A stretch of DNA of 64,000 nt from Pseudomonas kermanshahensis (lineage in GTDB: Bacteria; Pseudomonadota; Gammaproteobacteria; Pseudomonadales; Pseudomonadaceae): assembly GCF_014269205.2 (NCBI RefSeq), contig NZ_JABWRY020000001.1, forward strand, positions 2,046,001 to 2,110,000. Direction: 5' to 3'. Of this stretch, positions 9,928 through 19,449 are shown one piece after another (position 1 is the first letter of the stretch; each line of letters starts with the position of its first letter). The position numbers and the translations under genes were made by a program. The notes under the pieces are model-generated. The model worked only from the letters and a program-made list of their open reading frames with translations, was not told the DNA's origin and ran no database searches.

Positions 9928-11301
9928 TCAGGTCACTACCTGGTAGCACGGCACATAGGCGGCACCACCCGGCAACTTCATGCGGTGCTGGTCGACGAAT
10001 GCTTGTAACAATCGCCCCAGTGGCTCCAATACTGCGCTGTCGCCGCAGATCTGGTAGGGGCCGTGTTCTTCGATCAGGCGGATGCCTTTGTCCTTGACGT
10101 TGCCGGCAACGATGCCGGAAAACGCTCGGCGCAGGTTGGCGGCCAGTTCATGGGGCGGTAGCTCGCGGCGCAGGGCGAGTTCGGCCATGTTGGCGTGGGT
10201 CGGGTCGAACGGGTGCTGGAAACCCTCGTCGATCTTCAGCAGCCAGTTGAAGTGGAAGGCGTCGTTGCGTTCACGGCGGAACTGTTTGACCTCCTTGAGG
10301 CCTTCGACCATGTGGCGCGCGACTTCGGCCGGGTCATCGATGATGATCTGGTAGTGGCTTTGCGCGGCTTCACCGAGGGTGGCGCCGACGAAGGCGTGCA
10401 GTTGCAGCAGGAACTGCTCGGCACTGCGGGGGCCAGTGAGCACGACCGGGAAGGGCAGGCCTTGGTTGTCCGGGTGCATGAGGATGCCGAGCAGGTAGAG
10501 GAACTCTTCGGCAGTACCGGCGCCGCCCGGGAAGATGATGATGCCGTGGCCGACACGGACGAAGGCCTCGAGGCGCTTCTCGATGTCCGGCAAGATCACC
10601 AGTTCGTTGACGATCGGGTTGGGCGCTTCGGCGGCGATGATGCCCGGCTCGGTCAGGCCCAGGTAACGGCTGCCGTGCATACGCTGCTTGGCGTGGGCGA
10701 TGGTAGCGCCTTTCATCGGGCCTTTCATTACCCCAGGGCCGCAGCCGGTGCAGACGTCCAGCTTGCGCAGGCCCAGTTCGTGGCCGACCTTTTTGGTGTA
10801 TTGGTATTCTTCGCTGCTGATCGAGTGGCCGCCCCAGCACACCACCATCTTCGGCTCCACGCCTGGGCGCAGGGTGCGGGCGTTGCGCAGCAGGTGGAAC
10901 ACGTAATCGGTGATGCCCTGGGAGCTTTCCAGGTCGATGCGCTGGCTGGCCAGCTCGCTTTCGGTATAGACGATGTCGCGCAGGGCGCTGAACAGCATTT
11001 CACGGGTGCTGGCGATCATTTCGCCATCGACGAAGGCATCGGCGGGGGCATTCAGCAGCTCAAGGCGTACGCCCCGATCTTGCTGGTGGATACGCACCTC
11101 GAAGTCCTTGTAGGCCTCGAGAATGGTCTTGGCATTGTCGACATGCGCGCCGGTGTTGAGGATGGCCAGCGCGCACTGGCGGAACAGAGTGTAGAGGCTA
11201 CCGGTACCGACTTCGCTCAGTTGCTGGACTTCACGTTGCGACAGCGTCTCCAGGCTGCCTTTGGGGCTGACGGATGCATTTATGACATGGCGTTGGGGCA
11301 T
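9928..11301 (-). CDS. ppnN: Nucleotide 5'-monophosphate nucleosidase PpnN (YgdH)
   Basis: Splits nucleoside monophosphates to base and ribose 5-phosphate in purine balance; the E. coli enzyme is stimulated by (p)ppGpp. The 457-residue protein has the full YgdH layout: an N-terminal domain (1-140), a LOG-like Rossmann core with CTGCGPGVMKGPMKGA and the signature IIIFPGGAGTAEEFLYL, and a C-terminal domain ending near CYQVVT. Length is right for PpnN, much longer than simple LOG phosphoribohydrolases. A single transcription unit between the intergenic repeat and the convergent-side exporter gene. Confidence 0.93.
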   Translation of the reverse strand: MPQRHVINASVSPKGSLETLSQREVQQLSEVGTGSLYTLFRQCALAILNTGAHVDNAKTILEAYKDFEVRIHQQDRGVRLELLNAPADAFVDGEMIASTREMLFSALRDIVYTESELASQRIDLESSQGITDYVFHLLRNARTLRPGVEPKMVVCWGGHSISSEEYQYTKKVGHELGLRKLDVCTGCGPGVMKGPMKGATIAHAKQRMHGSRYLGLTEPGIIAAEAPNPIVNELVILPDIEKRLEAFVRVGHGIIIFPGGAGTAEEFLYLLGILMHPDNQGLPFPVVLTGPRSAEQFLLQLHAFVGATLGEAAQSHYQIIIDDPAEVARHMVEGLKEVKQFRRERNDAFHFNWLLKIDEGFQHPFDPTHANMAELALRRELPPHELAANLRRAFSGIVAGNVKDKGIRLIEEHGPYQICGDSAVLEPLGRLLQAFVDQHRMKLPGGAAYVPCYQVVT

Positions 11302-11351
11302 CTAAGTCTTTCCTGTGCAGGTAAAACATCCTTCTTAGACAACACCATAAG

Positions 11352-12413
11352 TCATGCGAAGAGCTTTTGCACACCCAGCGTAATCGCCAGCCCGCCCCCC
11401 ACCAGCCAAAGGTTCAGTATCGCCCCGGTCAGCAGCGCCCGTGGCCCTGCCTGGCGGATCTGGCTGAAGCGTGTCTCCATCCCTAGCGCGGTCATGGCCA
11501 TGGTCAGGGCAAAGGTGTCGAGGCTATTGAACGCCTGGGTCACACTGCCAGGCAGCACCTGCAGCGAGTTCACCAGCACCAGCGCCAGGAAGCCGAAAGC
11601 GAACCAGGGCATGGCGATGCGGCCGTTGCCTTGCGCCTGGCCCGGCTGGCGCGAGCGGCTGATCCACAGGCCTACCACCAGCAGCACCGGCACCAGCAGC
11701 ATCACCCGGGTCATCTTGACGATGGTGGCGATGTGCGTCGCCTCGGGGCTGACGTTGCTGGCTGCACCTACCACCTGGGCCACTTCGTGGATCGTGCCGC
11801 CCAGGAACAGGCCCGCGCCCAGGGTATCCAGGTGCAGCCATCCGGCATTGATCGCCAAGGGGTAAAGGAACATCGACAGGGTGCCGAACAGCACCACGCT
11901 GCCAACGGCCATGGCACTCTTGTGCGGGGCGCTGCGCAGCGCCGACTCGAACGCAAGTACTGCAGCGGCGCCGCAAATGGCACTGCCGGCAGCGGTGAGC
12001 AGCGCGGTGTCGCGGTCCAGCTTGAGCAGCTTCATGCCACACCAGAGCCCGATCAGCAGGGTGCTGACCACCACCAGCAGCGAAACCGTCAGGCCCGACC
12101 AGCCGACTTCGGCGATTTCCTGCAGGCTGACCCGCAGGCCGAAAAAGGCCACGGCGATGCGCAGCAGCCCGCGGGCCGAGAAGTTGATGCCCGCCGCCCA
12201 GCTCGCCGGCACGCCATCGCGCAGCGCGTTGCCGTACAGGGCACCGGCAACGATACCGACGATCAGCGGGCTAATGCCCAGGTTGGCGATGGCGGGCAAG
12301 GCTGCCAGTTGGGTGACGGCAAGCGCGAACAGCGCCACGAACAAAATGCCATTGAGCCGCCCTCGGGTAGAGAGGGTAGGCGCGTAGGCGGGGTGGGATG
12401 GAACCGTGGCCAT
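11352..12413 (-). CDS. YeiH-family putative sulfate/anion exporter
   Basis: A polytopic inner-membrane protein of 353 residues with about 10 hydrophobic segments. The conserved blocks GISPLIVGIVAGALYGN, FFGLRVSLQEIAEVGWSG and AGSAICGAAAVLA place it in the YeiH/UPF0324 family, often named sulfate exporter; substrate evidence for the family is thin. The ATG at 12413 is chosen because GGAGG lies 6 bases upstream; an earlier in-frame start would add ten residues. It is divergent from a LysR gene, the same pairing as yeiH-yeiE in E. coli, so that regulator probably controls it. Confidence 0.88.
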   Translation of the reverse strand: MATVPSHPAYAPTLSTRGRLNGILFVALFALAVTQLAALPAIANLGISPLIVGIVAGALYGNALRDGVPASWAAGINFSARGLLRIAVAFFGLRVSLQEIAEVGWSGLTVSLLVVVSTLLIGLWCGMKLLKLDRDTALLTAAGSAICGAAAVLAFESALRSAPHKSAMAVGSVVLFGTLSMFLYPLAINAGWLHLDTLGAGLFLGGTIHEVAQVVGAASNVSPEATHIATIVKMTRVMLLVPVLLVVGLWISRSRQPGQAQGNGRIAMPWFAFGFLALVLVNSLQVLPGSVTQAFNSLDTFALTMAMTALGMETRFSQIRQAGPRALLTGAILNLWLVGGGLAITLGVQKLFA

Positions 12414-12525
12414 GTGAGTCCTCCGGGAAAGGTATTTCGACAAGGCCTACGTTAATCTGGTTATAAGCTTATAAAAAATCGTAATTTAGGATGTAAAGTA
12501 TCCGTTTAGCTGATATTTTGAATTC

Positions 12526-13413
12526 ATGACCCCAGAACAGCTGATAACATTTGCCACCGTCGCCGAGCATGGCAATATCAGCCACGCGGCCCAGGCGTTG
12601 CACCTGTCGCAGCCCGCTGTGTCCGGGCAGCTCAAGTTGCTGCAGGAGGCTTTCGGTGAGCCCCTTTACCAACGCGCAGGGCGCGGCGTGCGCCTCACGG
12701 CTGCAGGTGAGCAGTTGTTGGCCCATGCCGAGCGGCTGCGCGATACCTTCCGCCAGGCCCAGGCCCTGCGCGAGGCCATGCGCGGCCTGGAGCGCGGCAC
12801 CTTGCGCATCGGCGCCAGTACCACGCCGGCCAGCTACCTGCTGCCGTACCTCATCGCCGACTTCCACGCACGCTACCCAGACGTGTCGGTGAGCACCTCC
12901 AATGGCAACACGGCTGAAATTGTCGCCGCGCTGGGCAGTGTCGATATCGCCTTGATCGAAGGGCCTCCCGGGCAGGAGTTGCCGTTGGGCACCGGGATAA
13001 CGCCGTGGCGTGAGGATGAGATCGTCGCGATCGTGCCCAGTAGTCATCCGTTGGCCGGTGACGAGGTGCAGACCTTGGAATCTTTGGGGGCCTACCCACT
13101 GGTGCTGCGCGAGAGTGGGTCAGGGGTGAGGCAGATTGTCGAGCGGGCATTTGCCCGCAGTGGCGTGGCAATGCGCGTCGCGATGGAAATCGCCGGTGTG
13201 GAAGGGGTAAAGGAAGCGGTGCGGGCAGGTATGGGGATTGGCTTTGTGTCGGCCATGTCGATTCGCCATGAGGATGGCGTGTTGCGGCGGCTGCGCATTA
13301 CGCCGCAGCCACTGGTCAGGCGCTTTTCCATCTTGATGCCCCATGCCGCCACGCCGTCGCGGGCGGCGGCGCGGTTCATGGAGTTGTGTGTGGGGCAGCC
13401 GAAAGAGGGTTAG
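12526..13413 (+). CDS. LysR-family regulator (YeiE-like)
   Basis: A 295-residue regulator with an N-terminal winged HTH (1-60, NISHAAQALHLSQPAVSGQLKLLQ) and a C-terminal periplasmic-binding-like effector domain (about 90-290, IGASTTPASYLLP, RESGSGVRQIVE). It is transcribed away from the YeiH-type exporter, with the shared AT-rich interval at 12414-12525 as the likely operator region. Effector unknown. Confidence 0.9.
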   Translation: MTPEQLITFATVAEHGNISHAAQALHLSQPAVSGQLKLLQEAFGEPLYQRAGRGVRLTAAGEQLLAHAERLRDTFRQAQALREAMRGLERGTLRIGASTTPASYLLPYLIADFHARYPDVSVSTSNGNTAEIVAALGSVDIALIEGPPGQELPLGTGITPWREDEIVAIVPSSHPLAGDEVQTLESLGAYPLVLRESGSGVRQIVERAFARSGVAMRVAMEIAGVEGVKEAVRAGMGIGFVSAMSIRHEDGVLRRLRITPQPLVRRFSILMPHAATPSRAAARFMELCVGQPKEG

Positions 13414-13431
13414 GCTCTGTACGAAAAGTTT

Positions 13432-13460
13432 TGTGGGAGCGGGGCAAGCCCGCTCCCACA
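13432..13460. terminator. REP-like hairpin after the LysR gene
   Basis: TGTGGGAGCGGG and its reverse complement with a short loop, 18 bases after the LysR stop and before the convergent pncB end. It has the REP core sequence and could serve both genes as a terminator. Confidence 0.65.
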
Positions 13461-13519
13461 ATGATGGATGACCAGACTTACCGTACAGATCCTAGCAAAG
13501 CTGGCCTTTCGCGGCGGTA

Positions 13520-14719
13520 TCAACCCACCTTGAACACGTGCTTGAGATACGCCACGAAGTTCTCGTCCCGGCATTGGGTCTTGCCCGGGCTGTCGGAAAT
13601 CTTCGCCACCGGCGCCCCATTGCACGCTGTCATCTTGATCACGATGTTCATCGGCTCCACCCCCGGGATATCGCAAGTGAGGTTGGTGCCGATGCCAAAG
13701 CTCACGTTAATCCGCTCGTGCAGCGCGCGGTACAGGCCAAGCGCCTTGGCGAAATCCAGCCCATCCGAGAAGATCAGCGTTTTGCTTCGCGGGTCGATCC
13801 CCAGTTTTTCATAGTGGGCAATGGCCTTTTCTGCCCATGCCAGCGGGTCGCCCGAGTCGTGGCGCAGGCCATCGAACAGCTTGGCGAAGTACAAGTCGAA
13901 ATCCCCCATGAACGCATCCATGGTGATGCAATCGGTCAAGGCGATGCCCAGTAGCCCGCGGTATTCCCGTACCCAGCATTCAAGCGCAGCGGCCTGGCTG
14001 TCGACCAGGCGCGGGCCCAGTTGTTGGTGGGCCATGAACCATTCGTGCGCCATGGTGCCGATGGGCTTGAGTTCCAATTCGCGGGCCAGGTGCACGTTGC
14101 TGGTGCCGACCAGGCGGCCAGGGAAGTCGCGCTTGAGAATGTGCACGACCTGCTCCTGGACCCGGTACGAGAAGCGCCGTCGGGTGCCGAAATCGGCCAG
14201 TTGAAAGCCTGCCAGCTCATCGGCACTCGCTTCGGCCTTGAGCCAGTCAAGCTTCTGGTACAGCCGCTCGCCCACGTGTTCCATCACCACTTCCCGATAG
14301 CGGTAGCGGTTGCGCACTTCGCTGATGATTGCCAGCAGCGGGATCTCGTAGAGGATCACATGCAGCCACGGCCCGCGCACGCGGATTGCCAGCTGCCCGG
14401 CGTCGTCCAGGCCGACCTGCACGTAGCGCAGGTTGAAACGGAACAGGCTCAGAAAGCGGATGAAGTCCGGTTTGATGAACGGGATTTTTTCGAGGTAGGC
14501 CAATTGGTCGTGGGTGACGGTGACATCGGCCAGTTGCTCGACCTGGTAGCGGATTTCTGCCAGGTAAGGGGAGAGGTCCTCACCGTTACGGCAGCGGAAT
14601 TCCCATTCCACCTCGGCGTTGGGGTAGTTGTGCAGCACCGCCTGCATCATGGTGATCTTGTAGAAGTCGGTGTCCAGCAGATTCTGGATGATGCGCGGGC
14701 CGAAAACGCTGTCACTCAT
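13520..14719 (-). CDS. pncB: Nicotinate phosphoribosyltransferase
   Basis: Converts nicotinate and PRPP to nicotinate mononucleotide in NAD salvage. The 399-residue protein begins [27 protein letters not shown], the typical PncB N-terminus, and carries [19 protein letters not shown] and the phosphate-binding SFGIGTNL region. The frame stays open upstream for 111 codons, but those codons are antisense to pncA and not PncB. The ATG at 14719 has AAGGAAG upstream and overlaps the pncA stop as ATGA, so the two are translationally coupled. Confidence 0.96.
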   Translation of the reverse strand: MSDSVFGPRIIQNLLDTDFYKITMMQAVLHNYPNAEVEWEFRCRNGEDLSPYLAEIRYQVEQLADVTVTHDQLAYLEKIPFIKPDFIRFLSLFRFNLRYVQVGLDDAGQLAIRVRGPWLHVILYEIPLLAIISEVRNRYRYREVVMEHVGERLYQKLDWLKAEASADELAGFQLADFGTRRRFSYRVQEQVVHILKRDFPGRLVGTSNVHLARELELKPIGTMAHEWFMAHQQLGPRLVDSQAAALECWVREYRGLLGIALTDCITMDAFMGDFDLYFAKLFDGLRHDSGDPLAWAEKAIAHYEKLGIDPRSKTLIFSDGLDFAKALGLYRALHERINVSFGIGTNLTCDIPGVEPMNIVIKMTACNGAPVAKISDSPGKTQCRDENFVAYLKHVFKVG

Positions 14720-15366
14720 GGGCGGTCTTCCTTGATCAGCGAGAGTTGGTAGTCGAGCGCGGCTTCGTCGCCGCAGAGGATGACACCCTCGGCGGCCAAT
14801 GCGCCGCAGGCTGCGATGGCGCCGGCCTGGGTGAGGGCGCGGCAAGCCGGCAGGTACAGCAACACCTGGAACCCGGCCCGGCGCAGCTGGTGGGCGGTGG
14901 TCTTGACGCAGTAGTCCAGGGCCAGGCCGCCGACGATCACGGCGCCCACCTGCTGCACCTTGAGGTATTCGATCACCCCAGTGGAGCGGCGTTCGGCCAG
15001 GTCGTGGTAGCAGGCGCCATAGGGGTGCAGGTCGGGTTCGACGCCTTTCCACACGAAGTAGTCGTAATCGATGGGGGCGGGCAGGCCAGGCAGCAGTTCG
15101 AAGCCCGGTGTGCCTGGCACGCAGTGGCTGACCCAGGTCAGGTCGGCATTGGCCAGCGGCAGCGGTTGCAGCATCTGGGCCGGGTCGGCAACCACCCAGG
15201 CTGCATTGGCCGGGTGAGCGTCCTTGCTGCCCAGGCGCAGGTCTGCACGCAGGGCCATGGCGTTGAGGTCGGCGGCGATTTCATCACCCTCGGGCACGGG
15301 TAGCTCCTGCGGGGCGTTGGCGGTGAAGCCGTTTTGCGCGTCGACATCGAAACTGGCGATCTTCAT
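14716..15366 (-). CDS. pncA: Nicotinamidase
   Basis: Deamidates nicotinamide to nicotinate, feeding PncB. It is an isochorismatase-fold protein of 216 residues. The expected catalytic triad is visible: D9 (FDVDAQNGF), K107 ([11 protein letters not shown]) and C153 ([11 protein letters not shown]). The ATG at 15366 has GAGGAGA about 6 bases upstream; an in-frame extension to 15426 lacks family support. First gene of a pncA-pncB operon, divergent from a NrtR-like regulator. Confidence 0.95.
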   Translation of the reverse strand: MKIASFDVDAQNGFTANAPQELPVPEGDEIAADLNAMALRADLRLGSKDAHPANAAWVVADPAQMLQPLPLANADLTWVSHCVPGTPGFELLPGLPAPIDYDYFVWKGVEPDLHPYGACYHDLAERRSTGVIEYLKVQQVGAVIVGGLALDYCVKTTAHQLRRAGFQVLLYLPACRALTQAGAIAACGALAAEGVILCGDEAALDYQLSLIKEDRP

Positions 15367-15412
15367 GGTGCTCTCCTCGCTGGCATGGTTATATATTCCA
15401 CCTGGTGCATTA

Positions 15413-15427
15413 AGTGTGTCAAGCACT
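15413..15427. promoter_or_regulatory. Possible operator between pncA and the NrtR-like gene
   Basis: AGTG-TGTCAAG-CACT is a small inverted repeat in the divergent promoter region. A CACCTGGTG palindrome is also present about 15 bases to its left. Either could be a NrtR site. Judged only from symmetry and position. Confidence 0.3.
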
Positions 15428-15504
15428 AGCCATTGAAATAAAGCCTCTTGTGCTACTTAACTGCTCTGGTGGATTATGGAGTTACTGAAGCGTGGAGCGT
15501 TCCC

Positions 15505-16200
15505 TTGAGTAGCACTGAAGTCTTGGCCAGCGTCGATATCGTCGCCTTACGCATGGCCCCTGAAGCCCAACATCTGCAAGTGTTGTTGCACCGCCGTGAG
15601 CGCGAACCGCACGCCGGCCAGTGGGCCTTGCCGGGTGTGATCGTCAACGGCCGTATCCCCGACACCAGCCTGGAGGGCGCGGCCGACCGCGCTTTGCGGG
15701 AGAAGGCCCGGGTGGTGCCGTGCTACATGGAACAGGTGGGTACCGAAGGCAATGCGTTCCGTGACCCGCGTGGCTGGTCGCTGAGCACCTACTACCTGGC
15801 CTTGCTCGACCCAGGGCAGACCGTTGAAGGTGAGCAGCTGGCGTTTGTCGATATGGACAGCGTGCTGGGGCGCAAGGTGCTCTTGCCCTTCGACCACAAC
15901 TTGCTGGTGGAGCGCGCCCGCGAACGGCTGGCGGCGAAGACTGTGTATAGCAGCTTGCCGCTGTACCTGCTGGCCGAGAAGTTCACCGTGCTCGATGCCT
16001 TGGGGGCGGTGCAGGCGTGCCTGGGGCAGGCGGTGAACAACACCTCGCTGCGCAAACGCCTGGAGCGCTTGCGCGAGCTGGGGTGGGTGAGGGATACCGG
16101 GGAGAAGAATCAGCCTAAGCTGGGTAGGCCGCAGCAGTTGTATCAGTACACGCCGCAGGGGGAGCGGCCGTTCATGTTTGACCGCAGTTTGTTGCAGTAG
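15505..16200 (+). CDS. NrtR-like NUDIX-domain transcription regulator of NAD salvage
   Basis: About 231 residues. An N-terminal NUDIX-like domain (about 10-140) is followed by a C-terminal winged helix (about 160-225, LGAVQACLGQAVNNTSLRKRL...RPQQLYQY). The NUDIX box is degenerate (EGAADRALREKARV lacks the REXXEE catalytic glutamates), as expected for NrtR regulators that sense ADP-ribose rather than cleave it. It is divergent from pncA-pncB, which it probably represses. The start is uncertain: the TTG at 15505 has GGAG at good spacing, whereas in-frame GTG 15469 and TTG 15448 would add an N-terminus without family likeness. Confidence 0.82.
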   Translation: MSSTEVLASVDIVALRMAPEAQHLQVLLHRREREPHAGQWALPGVIVNGRIPDTSLEGAADRALREKARVVPCYMEQVGTEGNAFRDPRGWSLSTYYLALLDPGQTVEGEQLAFVDMDSVLGRKVLLPFDHNLLVERARERLAAKTVYSSLPLYLLAEKFTVLDALGAVQACLGQAVNNTSLRKRLERLRELGWVRDTGEKNQPKLGRPQQLYQYTPQGERPFMFDRSLLQ

Positions 16201-16304
16201 GGGCTAAGTCGAGCAATTCTAGAGGCATTGCCTCCCATTGCGGTAAGTATGACTATCTTTAGTCGTTTGCGGCGGAAGAACCCGCAGTGAACGTTCCGAT
16301 GGAC

Positions 16305-16324
16305 CTGGTAAAATTGCTAGGTTC
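16305..16324. repeat. 20-base repeat, copy 2 (upstream of second Rhs gene)
   Basis: Identical to 8207-8226, 8.1 kb away, in the same chromosomal orientation. It ends 61 bases before the ATG of the frameshifted Rhs gene. Confidence 0.85.
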
Positions 16325-16384
16325 GCGAAAGCCGTAATACATATAGAGTGGGCTTCAGTGATAAGGCTATCTTATGAGGGATCA

Positions 16385-17349
16385 ATGAATAAGCCTGCGG
16401 CATTAATGTTTTTTTATGCCAACGCTCAAAGGGTTTGTCAAATGGGCCTGGGGAACGTGCGACTTATGGTTGCAGGGGGTCAGGGGGTCGCACAGTTGCA
16501 AGGGACAGTCAAACTGTTGCAGGTTGATGGGGGGGCTCGATACTTGCGGCACGCGGTGCTCAGGAAGCCAGTGGGGCGAGTTACTGTCCATACGGTTTAT
16601 CGACAGAAAAAGAAGTTGCGATAGTCGGGTTCAATGGGGAACCATTTGATTTACTAAGTGAATGTTCCCCATTGGGTATTGGCTATAGGTACTATAGCCC
16701 TGCCCTCAGACGTTTTCTCAGCGCTGATAAGGCTAGCCCCTTCGGTAAGGGAGGACTGAATGCATACGTTTATTGTGTCGGTGATCCTGTAAATCGAGCA
16801 GACCCTTCAGGTCGATCATCCATTTGGAATTTTCATCGAAAAGTGCCAACGGGTACCAGTCAAGTAATGGCGGATATAGGTCTGCCGGGGAGCATGAGGC
16901 GAATGCTCAAACATGTTCATGAACAAATCATGAAGAATAATTTTCCCAGGAGTGAACAATATGCTGCTGAGTTCTACAGTGTCAAAGATCGCAATACCTA
17001 TTATGTGGGTTTTAGTGATGTAAATAATAATATTTATTATTCCGGTGTAAATCCTTTCGCGCCAGTGCTGGACGGAAAATATCGTGTCGATGCTGGAAGC
17101 GGGTGGATGGGGAAGTCTAAATATGGTTTGCCAGAAAGAAGCTCGCTGGGGAAGGTTTGGGATTGGCTGACGGGTGTATCAATTGGTGAGCCTGGTGACC
17201 CGGCAATATACGGAAGATATTACGAGAATATGCGCGTTCTTAATGCTCAATTTTCAAGTAATTCTCCTGTCATTGCGGATGATAATCAGAGTATTCGACG
17301 TCACTCAGATGCCCCCCCGCCATACAGTTCTCTATTTCCGGAAGAGTGA
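16385..17349 (+). pseudogene. Orphan Rhs-tip gene, split by a -1 frameshift at seven G
   Basis: The ATG at 16385 (preceded by GAGGGA) opens a frame that reads MNKPAALMFFYANAQRVCQM...TVKLLQVDG, a typical orphan-Rhs N-terminus, up to a run of seven G at 16529-16535. It then goes out of frame and stops at 16624. Read one base back from the G run, translation continues without a stop as GSILAARGAQ...SYCPYGLSTEKEVAIVGFNGEPFDLL, into the Rhs core end (GYRYYSPALRRFLSADKASPFGKGGLNAYVYCVGDPVNRADPSG) and a variable tip ending PPPYSSLFPEE at 17349. The intact product would be about 321 residues. The base-level cause may be slippage, ribosomal frameshifting or an assembly error. AT-rich relative to neighbours. 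Tip function unknown. Confidence 0.85.
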
Positions 17350-17541
17350 GCGGAGAGCTTGGAAGAGATCGAAGCGGCCTTCCATCGTATCTGTTGGCGA
17401 AGATTTCCGTCCTGAATTTCTTGAATGTGGCGCTGGGATGCTTGAGGAAGCCGGTGCAATCCACTGCGTCGGCTGCTTCGCGGGCAAATTCCACAGGTAT
17501 TGTGCATGCGCCATTCGATGCATGCAGGCAACACGCTAGCA

Positions 17542-18471
17542 TCAATGCGCGCAGCGGCTGGTATCACCGTGTTCCGCCGGCGCCTTGCGTGCCGCAGCCA
17601 GCAGCGTCGCCAACACGATCAACGCCGCCCCCGCCGCCATGCGCACACTCGGCTGCTCGCCAAACAACCACCACGCCCCAAGAATCGCATATACCGGCTC
17701 CAGCGCGATGATCATGCCGGCGGTACGCGCTTCAAGGCCTTCCAGGCTCTTGACGAACAGGAACTGCGACAGCCCGGTGCAGAACACGCCCAGCAGCGCC
17801 AAGTTGAGCCAGTCATGGCCGCCTAGGCTGGTGCTGCCCAAGTGAGTGAAGGCGAACGGTGCCACCAGCGCGGCCACGACCACGTTCTGCCAGAACGCCA
17901 CTTGCATCGCGTTCATGCTCGATGCGCGGCGGCGGTTGGCGACCGTCAGCAAGGCGAAGGCAAGGCCAGACCCCAATCCCCACAGCAGGCCGACAGTGCC
18001 TTTGTCGAGCAGGTCGAAGGTGGGCACGACCAGCACCAGGCCTGCCGTCACCATCAGCAATAACAAACCTTGGGTGGCGCCAATGCGTTGGCCGAACACA
18101 CCGCGCTCGATCATGGCGATAAAGGCGGGGAAGCTGGCAAAGCCCAGGGTCGCCACGGCCACCCCACCGACCTTGACGGCAAAGAAGAAGGTCACCCAGT
18201 GGGCAGCCAGCAGCGCGCCGGTCAGGCCGAGGATTGGCAGGTTGCGCAAGGTCAGGGCGTCGAGCAGCCGGGTGCCCTTGAGCCCGGCGACGAAGCCCAG
18301 GGCAATGAAGGCAAAGGTGGCGCGGCCGAAGGTGATAATGCTGGCGTCGGCTTCGATCAAGTGGCCCAGGATGCCGGTCAGGCCGAACAGGACGGCGGCG
18401 ATGTGGGCAACGAGCAGCGCGTTGCGGTGGCCGGTGGAGGCACCGGCTACGGGGAGGGAGGTAGCGATCAT
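17542..18471 (-). CDS. EamA/DMT-family transporter
   Basis: About 309 residues with ten predicted membrane helices in two EamA repeats (about 15-145 and 160-295), e.g. AVLFGLTGILGHLIEADASIITFGR and ALEPVYAILGAWWLFGEQP. It is likely an inner-membrane exporter of small metabolites. The ATG at 18471 is chosen because the 90 codons before it look non-coding and the helices begin shortly after it; the ribosome-binding site is weak. The gene faces the Rhs gene tail end to end, and the 190 bases between them hold no gene I can support. Confidence 0.85.
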   Translation of the reverse strand: MIATSLPVAGASTGHRNALLVAHIAAVLFGLTGILGHLIEADASIITFGRATFAFIALGFVAGLKGTRLLDALTLRNLPILGLTGALLAAHWVTFFFAVKVGGVAVATLGFASFPAFIAMIERGVFGQRIGATQGLLLLMVTAGLVLVVPTFDLLDKGTVGLLWGLGSGLAFALLTVANRRRASSMNAMQVAFWQNVVVAALVAPFAFTHLGSTSLGGHDWLNLALLGVFCTGLSQFLFVKSLEGLEARTAGMIIALEPVYAILGAWWLFGEQPSVRMAAGAALIVLATLLAAARKAPAEHGDTSRCAH

Positions 18472-18765
18472 GGCAGTCAAATGCTTCACAATGTGCGCGC
18501 GCAAGCACTCCCGGCCGACGCGTCGCGGGTTTTCAAAACTGGGAGTTTTATCGTTATGAGCCCGGACGAATTGCCCGGTGCAAAAAGGCGCCACAGCGTT
18601 GGAATTGTGAAGCGAGGCTGTTAACTCGCAATTACCGCGTCTGCCAGCCCACGGCGCGGGGCTGGCAGATGTGTGTATTATTTTTGTATACAGGGTTGCG
18701 GGGCCGGTCGCGGGCGACGTCTGGTTGTCTGATCGCGACATTGATCGTTGTCGCGCCGCGCCGCC

Positions 18766-19359
18766 TTACTCTTCGCCGTAGTTCATGATCGACAGCAGGC
18801 GGATGGGCACCTGCACGAGCTGCTCCGGCCCGTGCGGGGTTTCGCCATCGAAGGTCAGGCTGTCACCCGCGTGCATGTGATAGAGCTGGTTGCCGTGGCG
18901 GTACACCAGTTCACCCTCCAGCAAATGCAGGAACTCCGTGCCTGGGTGGGCGAAGGTCGGGAACTCTTCGCTGGCGTCATCCATGCTCACCATGTAGGCC
19001 TCGAAGTGCTTCTTCGGGCCCCTGGCGTGATTGAGCAAATGATAGGTGTGGCCCTTTTCTGTGCCCCGGCGCACCACCTCCAGCCCTTCACCGGCCTTCA
19101 CCAGCAGTGCATTGCCGTCAGGTTGGTCGTACTGGCTGAACAGCTTGGCCATCGGCATACCCAGCACATCGCACAGGCGGCTGAGGGTATCGAGGCTGGT
19201 GGACACCTGGGCGTTCTCGATTTTGCTAAGCATCCCTTGGCTGATACCGGCGATGCGCGCCACATCGGCGAGTTTGAGGGACTGGGCCTGGCGCTGGCGC
19301 TTGATCTGCAAGCCCAGGTACTGCTCCAGGCGAAGGCGCGGTTGGGTTTCGGTCGGCAT
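18766..19359 (-). CDS. XRE-cupin transcription regulator
   Basis: A 197-residue protein with an N-terminal XRE HTH (about 10-70, LKLADVARIAGISQGMLSKIENAQVSTSLDTLSRL) and a C-terminal cupin domain (about 115-190, HPGTEFLHLLEGELVYRHGNQLYHMHAGDSLTF). This layout is that of PuuR-like regulators that sense small amino compounds. It is divergent from the glnT-glx-amt operon, and GAAA-N5-TTTC sites in the shared interval are plausible targets. Confidence 0.88.
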   Translation of the reverse strand: MPTETQPRLRLEQYLGLQIKRQRQAQSLKLADVARIAGISQGMLSKIENAQVSTSLDTLSRLCDVLGMPMAKLFSQYDQPDGNALLVKAGEGLEVVRRGTEKGHTYHLLNHARGPKKHFEAYMVSMDDASEEFPTFAHPGTEFLHLLEGELVYRHGNQLYHMHAGDSLTFDGETPHGPEQLVQVPIRLLSIMNYGEE

Positions 19360-19449
19360 CTAATGTCCTGCACGGTTTCAGTTCAAGAATAAATATATCG
19401 CACTGAGAAAGTGCGAAATGCTGCTGCGGTGGCAGTCGTTTTCCTCAGG

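Noticed and set aside
10195..11865. A 556-codon plus-strand frame opposite ppnN and the YeiH-type gene
   Set aside because: Antisense of two conserved genes, crossing their boundary, without any motif.
14720..15052. Extension of pncB upstream by 111 codons
   Set aside because: It lies inside pncA in another frame; the ATG at 14719 has a ribosome-binding site and the PncB N-terminus.
16672..17349. Treating the Rhs core and tip as a separate gene starting at TTG 16672
   Set aside because: The frame is open upstream to the G run at 16529 and encodes conserved Rhs sequence, so 16672 is not a true start.
17350..17541. An immunity gene downstream of the second Rhs tip
   Set aside because: Several short frames cross on both strands, but none has a ribosome-binding site or recognisable composition; I could not support any.
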